Below are positions 58,405 to 64,000 of a DNA stretch of 64,000 nucleotides, piece after piece. Source of the DNA: Chalciporus piperatus (Eukaryota; Basidiomycota; Agaricomycetes; Boletales; Boletaceae); NCBI GenBank assembly GCA_038093975.1, contig JBBPTG010000015.1, positions 124,001 through 188,000 on the forward strand, in the 5' to 3' direction. Both the position numbers and the translations under genes were made by a program. The notes beneath the pieces were generated by a model that worked only from the letters and a program-made list of their open reading frames with translations, was not told where the DNA came from and made no database searches. Positions within the stretch are counted from its first letter, which is position 1. Every line of letters starts with the position of its first letter.

Positions 58405-60369
58405 TTAGACATGCCTGCGCTTGATTCCCACACGACACACGACAGGCTTGCGAAGGAAGCCCTCACGAGTGGCAAGCTAAGAGCACATGGTGAGTCATGT
58501 GAGAAATCCGGGTGATGAGCGCGTGGTTTACTTACAGGCTGTTCAGGCTCAGCGAGTACGAAGTGGTAACGACGAAGGATGGAAGAAATGATAATCAGCA
58601 ACTCCAGCGAAGCAAGGTTTCGACCCACGCAAGCTCTGAAAAAGCAAATCGTCGTTAGATCGTGGTTGGTATAGCTCCCGTGTAGCTTACCGTGGGCCAA
58701 ACGAAAATGGATTGAATGCTTTCTGCATCGTGACATGATCCCGCTCAAACCACCTCTCGGGACGGAACATATCCGCATCCGTTCCCCAGGCATTCTGATC
58801 TCGATGAATAGTGTACGTTGGGACACTAAGGATTGCACCATGAGGGAATTGTACCCCGTTGATCGTCAAACCTCCTTCAGGAACGATACGAGGAAGGCCA
58901 ATTGCCGAAGTGGAGTGTACTCGCAAAGCTTCATTTATCACAGCTTCCAGATAGGGAAGCCGTTTGACCTGTTCAAACGACGTGATGAGCTCATCTGAAT
59001 CGCCCAGCGCATCGTCAAGTTCCTTTTGAAGCTTCTCCTGTACATCCTGGTGGCGGGCGAGGTAATACGTGATGGAGCAGGAAGAACTAAAGCGAATGAT
59101 CAAGAAGTAATCCGTTTCTCATTGGGCATACACTCACTTCGACGTGGTGTCAGACCCAGCGATCAGTTGAGTGAGAGCTTCGGCAGTCAATTCTTCTCTC
59201 CCCATCGGATTGCCCTCGTCATCTCGCCCTTGCTGAAGTTTGCTAAGGAGATCAACACGGTCCACAGGTGTCGTCAAACGCTTTGCAACTGCAGCAATGG
59301 CTAGACCAGCTAGGTTCTTGACGGCCTGTCCACCCTTCTGGTACCAAGGAAGGAGACGAACGTAGGGTCTCCAGGAAGGGGGAAGGACACCCATAGATGC
59401 CGAGAATTCGCCACGGTCATTGAGAATCTGTACTGCGGGGATCTCAACGACCTGGCATCCTTTCTCCGTTCCATAAGACTTCATTGCATCCTTTTGGGAG
59501 ACGGCAACGGGCGCAGAATCCCTCGCGTTGAGGACCATCCCGAACGGAGAACCAAAGGCAAGATCACCTATCGGATAAAACATTATTTGACTGACTTATG
59601 GTACTCTCCAAAGGATAACACATACCGATAATGTCAAACGCGAGGTAGTTATACCCTAAGAAACTTGTTAGGGCTAAGCAACACACTGGAATCATTGAGA
59701 CCTACAGGTTAGACAGTCCATCCACAAACGGCCGTCTTGACCATACCAACCATCGCCTTCCGCACCAGAGCCTCCTTTGACCGCTGCGTCATACAATCGG
59801 TCCCATTGTTTCAAGAGTTGAGCGATGTAGAGCTGAGCGATAGGCTCGAACTCCAAAACGTTCTTCTGAGAGAATATATGCGACACAATCTTTCGCTTAC
59901 GTGCATGGTCAGCACGGTTTCTGGTGTTGAAGAGTCCTCTGTGGATGGATACGAATGCGTCATAGAACTCAGACTTGAGGCTTCCATTCCCATGTGCATA
60001 CACAATCTGCAGAGCCTCCGGGTCTGCAATCGATACATGGTTGGGCGCTAGACGAACGAACGTGCCTAGGAGGTTGAAATGAACGATGAAAATTGGAAGT
60101 TGCATTGGAGCGGGCACCATACCATATTTCTTGTGTAGTTCGTGAACGAGGTCTGAGCGGTGCCCTTGACTAGTAGTCCAACCGAGCCATAGGTCTGAAA
60201 ACTTGGCGAGAAGAGGCCCAGGAATGCGTCGCTGGTTGAACGGGTCAAGCAGGTATGGAATGATGTGAGCCAGAAAGATTGACACTGGTACAATAGCGAG
60301 CACTGCCAACAGGTTAAAGTTGTCGTTGCCCGCGGGAGGGAGTAAGGTCACCCCAAGAGTGTGGTTCAT
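58405..60369 (-). CDS. Cytochrome P450, CYP53-like (benzoate 4-monooxygenase type)
   Basis: Seven exons on the minus strand: 60369-60123, 60065-59706, 59655-59626, 59567-59138, 59086-58691, 58635-58536 and 58476-58405, giving 544 residues. An N-terminal membrane anchor precedes RRIPGPLLAKFSDLWLGW. KKYGTFVRLAPNHVSIADP and FVSIHRGLFNTRNRADHAR are typical of CYP53. The I-helix is AGSDTTSN (349-356), the ExxR pair is Glu408/Arg411, FRPERWF follows, and the haem-ligand motif is FGPRACVGRNLA with Cys490. CYP53 enzymes para-hydroxylate benzoate in the ER, detoxifying plant aromatics and feeding them to the beta-ketoadipate route. No clustered partner genes are visible, and no reductase is nearby. 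Confidence 0.9.
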
Positions 60370-61093
60370 TGTGGGGAGAAGGTGAAGTGGGGGCTGAGCG
60401 CTGAGGAAGAGGAGCGTTTAAGCGAGCTATATAGACCGTTCCCGGATCTTGTCTCGGCATATCGATCAACCCTGAATTCAATTACAATGTGGCACTGACT
60501 TATCGACATGACAAGAGCCAGCCTGAACTGCACTGGGGCATCGAGGAAGGGGTCAAAGTAAGATTGCTTCCGCAACGTGAAAATATACACTATCCTACAC
60601 TATCTGAATCAGATCCAAGTACAAATCAATGGCAGCTGTCACTTGTCAACGTTTCAAAAAAGCTAACCCCTGTACCCCAGTCTCGGATCCAGCCGTTGTG
60701 GTGACAGCTGAGGTCGTCGAGGTTCAGGAACAACCTCTAGGATCAGTAGTACAAGGTACAGTATTATCGAGTATGGCCCCTCTCAGGATACGAATCGTTG
60801 GCGCCAAAGGACACCCAGGTCTAGCAACTTGGTCGGAATAGGTTGGTTCTCGATCTCTGTCCTCGACGGGTCCCCGTGATCACGCACTTTCCAATTCGGC
60901 GCCGTCTGAAGCCGTTTGAGTCGCTTTCTAAGTATGAGTACGGTATGGTTTCACAAAGCCCCAGACATACAGCAAGAGCTCCCACAGTGACATTGCCGCG
61001 GGCGAATGATAACCCCTTTCTCATGTATTGTCAGACCAAGTTTGGACCAAGTTGCATCAATGAAACAAACGTAACGTGTGTGTGTTAGTCCTG
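60370..61093. other. Intergenic, no supported gene
   Basis: This 724-bp gap lies upstream of the CYP53-like gene and downstream of a broken gene on the same strand. A caatgtggcactgactta stretch aside, I see no promoter element with confidence and no coding frame. Confidence 0.4.
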
Positions 61094-61990
61094 TCAGCTG
61101 CCTGAGATAACGCCACGACAAACCTGGTCAAGACCCTCAAGCTCCGCAAAGCCGACGGTGGGCGTGAGTATGTGGGTGTACCTTTGCTTGATGGCGATGC
61201 CATCCGTTGAGACGATGAGAGGTTGGGCACAGATCTGCAAATGATCAAAGTAGTTAGAAACAGTCTGTCCAATGAACTGAGCAGCGTGATAAGGGGAGCG
61301 GGCTGAGGCTGGACCTGCGAAGTGATAGCCATTGGTCACCCCAACCTTGAAGAAAATCGGTAGAACTATAAATCACAATGCTGGGCACCACGTCTGCCTC
61401 GAGTGCAGGCAACCCGAGAGCTTCACTACGAATGCTGTTGTTGGTGGAAAAGACATCAATCACTTCACCTATGAGCTTGGCGAAGTGAGCCCAGCGTTGC
61501 TGTGCTTCACGAGGAGCAGGATCTTGCTTGGTTTGACGATACAAAGATCTGGTTGAACTGAGTTTGGACACTTCAAGTTTGCTCAACTTATAACGGTGAC
61601 ATTGTTCCATTCAAAAGCCATCGCATCCCGTCGAATTGTCTCAATAACTTGAAATCGGGCAATGCACCCAATCGTCGACAATTCCGACACCGAAAGGGAG
61701 GGCATGCACCGTTCATTATTACCACGAAATTCAGAACGCCCGAATACTTCAACGAACCTTCCATATCGCTCCATGTCCCACCCAGCAGCACTACAATGGC
61801 ACGCGACTACCTCGTGTTGATCGGGCTCAGAATATCCAAGTATCTGCCAATGATGGCGCCTGATCGAGACTCTGCGGCCGGAGCCCTCACGGAGCGGGGG
61901 TAGTCCTGCCAGGCTCTGCACACCAGGCTTCCTGCTGTGTTTGGAGTGACACGTCCGTCCCGGTGCTTTCACGAGAAGGCTATAAACCTG
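61094..61990 (-). pseudogene. Broken gene, family not recognised
   Basis: Three protein-like segments occur in order on the minus strand. First, about 61960-61820, RAWQDYPRSVRAPAAESR with GAIIGRYLDILSPINTR. Second, about 61550-61340, WAHFAKLIGEVIDVFSTNN with ALGLPALEADVVPSIVIY. Third, 61339-61094, NGYHFAGPASARSPYHAAQF with TQRYTHILTPTVGFAELEG-like sequence. Between segments two and three, near 61355-61360, the natural continuation (STDF then FKVGVTNGYHF) needs a one-base shift, so a frameshift is likely. Upstream segments lack good splice signals. I could not name the family. A sequencing error at one base is an alternative for that junction. Confidence 0.5.
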
Positions 61991-62066
61991 CTGAAGTGCA
62001 TTCCAATAGTTGTCCTTTTCCTCCAAGTCTCATTCGCCTCGAGGCGCCGGCGCCGTAGTTACAGAG

Positions 62067-64000
62067 ATGCATCAGCCTGGTCTATATGCTCTTGCCAGCC
62101 TCATATCGGGGGTTTCGGCAGCCATAGTGTTGCGAGATCGTACGAGCTATACTACAGCCCGTTCACCTCAGGGTCTTTCCCGCAATGCAACCCAGGGACC
62201 GTCAATATGCAATGAGTGCGGTTCTAACTCCAGTCAGATGTCCCAGTGTCAAGTTGCCTATAGTATGTTTACTCTCTTGTTTTGCATTCATTGCGCGGCT
62301 GATGTATCCATGTACGCCATCCAGTAAATACTATAGAGGACTTTTGCTTGTGGGCTCCCCCGCAGCTCAGTTCCGCACCGAGCAACACGGAGGTGAGTAC
62401 GCGTTGTGATCGAAAGGGGAGTTAAGCCGACCAGAACATTGGTAGCACACCCAAGTCGCGTGGTGTATGAAGGTGTGTCAAGGGACGACATATTTCGTAA
62501 GAAAAGGCTAATCATTTTCTCTAGAGTGGGCACGAAACATGTCTCATTCCAGATGAAACGATTTCGTGGGCGCACCTCGTGGTCACCCCTGAATACGTTC
62601 AGGTCACAGGTATGAAAGTGAGAAATATAATGCATTTTGGCGACTGAACTGCGCGTCATAGGTGGTGGCAACCTTACTCACATCAACGTCCCTGCTGAGG
62701 GCTTCGGTGCGGCCGGTGATAGTGATTCTGTCCACAGACTCGTCTTTACGAACGCCTATGGCCAGCTTGAGCAGTTCCATGACTGGACGGTAAACGTCTC
62801 GTCGGTCGCCACGCAGTATTCTCACAAAATATGGGCAGAGTTTTTTGTCACAGGATCAGTTTTGCTTCCGGGCTTGTAAACCCTCCGTGAATGCGTCAAC
62901 CATGTGTCCACCGATCCACGACGTCCTAGCGTGTCAATGGGATATCTCCCAGAATTCTGATATGAAGAGTTGCACAGGCTGTCCTGGGGACATGGCGGAC
63001 GTGAGTCCAGCTGGGACCAACCACGCTATTGCTGACCGCCTCTCCAGAACGTGGGCGGTCATGAACCTTTGGCATTGGACCAAGATGTTTTAGCAGCCCC
63101 CATTTCCCATCCGTGTAGATGTACGGGAAGTAGGATGACCGGCCATGGAGGCATCGTTCGTCGGAGAAGAGACGTCACATCCGTATCTCCTTCGACGTCA
63201 GCAACTCCCAGGTTAACCCCTCGTCGATCCTCCAGGTCAAGCAGCCCCAGCACGTCGCCTACCACGACAACTGACGCTGGCACGACGATCACCTTCCCAT
63301 TTCTCCCATCTTCTACCCCACCTTCCACGTCTTCTAGTAGTCAAGCTAGTGAAACCCCGACCTCCATCGCCTCTACCACTCCGTACCCTCATTCTCACTC
63401 GCACTCACATACGCACTCAAATTCGCATTCAAGTCTCTCAACTTCATCATCCATTTCCCTCCCGACCTCGTCTTCATCACAGCATCCATTTTCCCATCAT
63501 CCATTCAGTAGTCCACGATCTTCTCCGTCTTCCAGTGACCTCTCTTCGTTGCCCTCGACGTCATCGAATCCACCAACTTCATCCACATCTCCTTCGTCTG
63601 ACCCTCCATCATCTGCACCATCCCCATCCTCCACACCAACATCTTCTTTACCATACTCTTCCAACGGGACTTCATCCGCGCCCCCAACGTCATCCTCTCC
63701 CACAGTAACATCATCTCCCTTTTATTCTTCATCTCCTTATTCCTCATCTGACCCCCCTACATTCTCAATACCATCATCGTCGTCATCATCTGTTATACCC
63801 ACGTCTTTTTTGCCGTCTTCATCATTTTCACCATCTTCAAGTCCACTAATTTCGACACCCTCATTATCATCCCCGTCATCATTGCCATCATCGTCACCGT
63901 TTACCTCTTCCTCATCTCGAACGACCGAACTCACTACTTTCCAATCATCCTCCACACCTATCGACACCACACCTCTCACCCCTTCTTCTTCGGGTTCCTT
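62067..64000 (+). CDS. Secreted Cys-rich glycoprotein ('macrofage activating glyco' type), partial
   Basis: Seven exons so far: 62067-62262, 62325-62392, 62446-62472, 62525-62609, 62662-62789, 62839-63000 and 63048 to beyond the window end. A signal peptide (ALASLISGVSAA) starts the protein. Diagnostic segments follow in order: SSQMSQCQVAY, EDFCLWAPP, VAWCMK, LIPDETISWAHLVVTPEYVQ, LVFTNAYGQLEQFHDW, DQFCFRACKP and CPPIHDVLACQWD. These match a basidiomycete secreted family whose members carry the name 'macrofage activating glycoprotein'; real function is unknown. After a RRRD dibasic site the last exon is Ser/Thr/Pro-rich for at least 280 residues with no stop before 64000, like an O-glycosylated stalk, possibly GPI-anchored. 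The ending is outside the window. Confidence 0.82.

Overview
This is nuclear DNA of a filamentous basidiomycete, most likely an Agaricomycete. Nearly every gene is cut by many short introns of about 45-65 nt. The gene content is typical of mushroom-forming fungi: a CYP53-type P450, AA9 and GH76 carbohydrate-active genes, a berberine-bridge-type oxidase, a DUF6699-like protein, F-box/LRR proteins, and a secreted glycoprotein of the kind annotated in agarics as 'macrofage activating glycoprotein'. I found no prophage, CRISPR array, operon, rRNA, tRNA or complete transposon. All exon coordinates were worked out by hand from splice signals, reading phase and remembered family sequence, with no database search.

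Layout. 0-10 kb: a truncated disordered protein, a small membrane protein, the p24 cargo receptor ERV25, paralogue 1 of a two-exon membrane-protein family, a disordered proline-rich protein, then HEM14 (haem synthesis) diverging from SPC2 (signal peptidase). 10-24 kb: divergent histone pair 1 (H2A/H2B), a galactonate-dehydratase-like enolase, an F-box protein, an SRRM1-like PWI/RS splicing protein, a decayed AA9 LPMO, a DUS4-like tRNA-dihydrouridine synthase and a GH76-like gene. 24-34 kb: a poorly coding stretch, a divergent KduD-like reductase and polyol dehydrogenase, a second poorly coding stretch, divergent histone pair 2 (H2B/H2A) and ERG2 (ergosterol synthesis). 35-50 kb: a large two-RRM protein, a BBE-type flavo-oxidase and a 35-exon ABCC transporter. 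50-64 kb: primase small subunit PRI1, paralogue 2, a DUF6699-like protein, an LRR/F-box protein followed by a hairpin, paralogue 3, a CYP53-like P450, a broken unrecognised gene, and the secreted glycoprotein running off the right edge.

How the genes relate. Most are independent single-promoter housekeeping or accessory genes. Three divergent pairs probably share promoters: HEM14/SPC2 and the two histone pairs. The histone pairs share a 14-bp element in the same relative orientation. The KduD-like reductase and polyol dehydrogenase, with the galactonate-dehydratase-like enzyme 13 kb away, suggest sugar-acid and polyol catabolism. The most novel observation is a three-member family (3.9-4.7, 51.9-52.6 and 57.1-58.0 kb). 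Its members share a Ser/Thr-rich N-terminus, one membrane segment, a W-D/E-x-W motif, an intron at the same place and phase, and two conserved C-terminal motifs. I cannot assign it to a known family.
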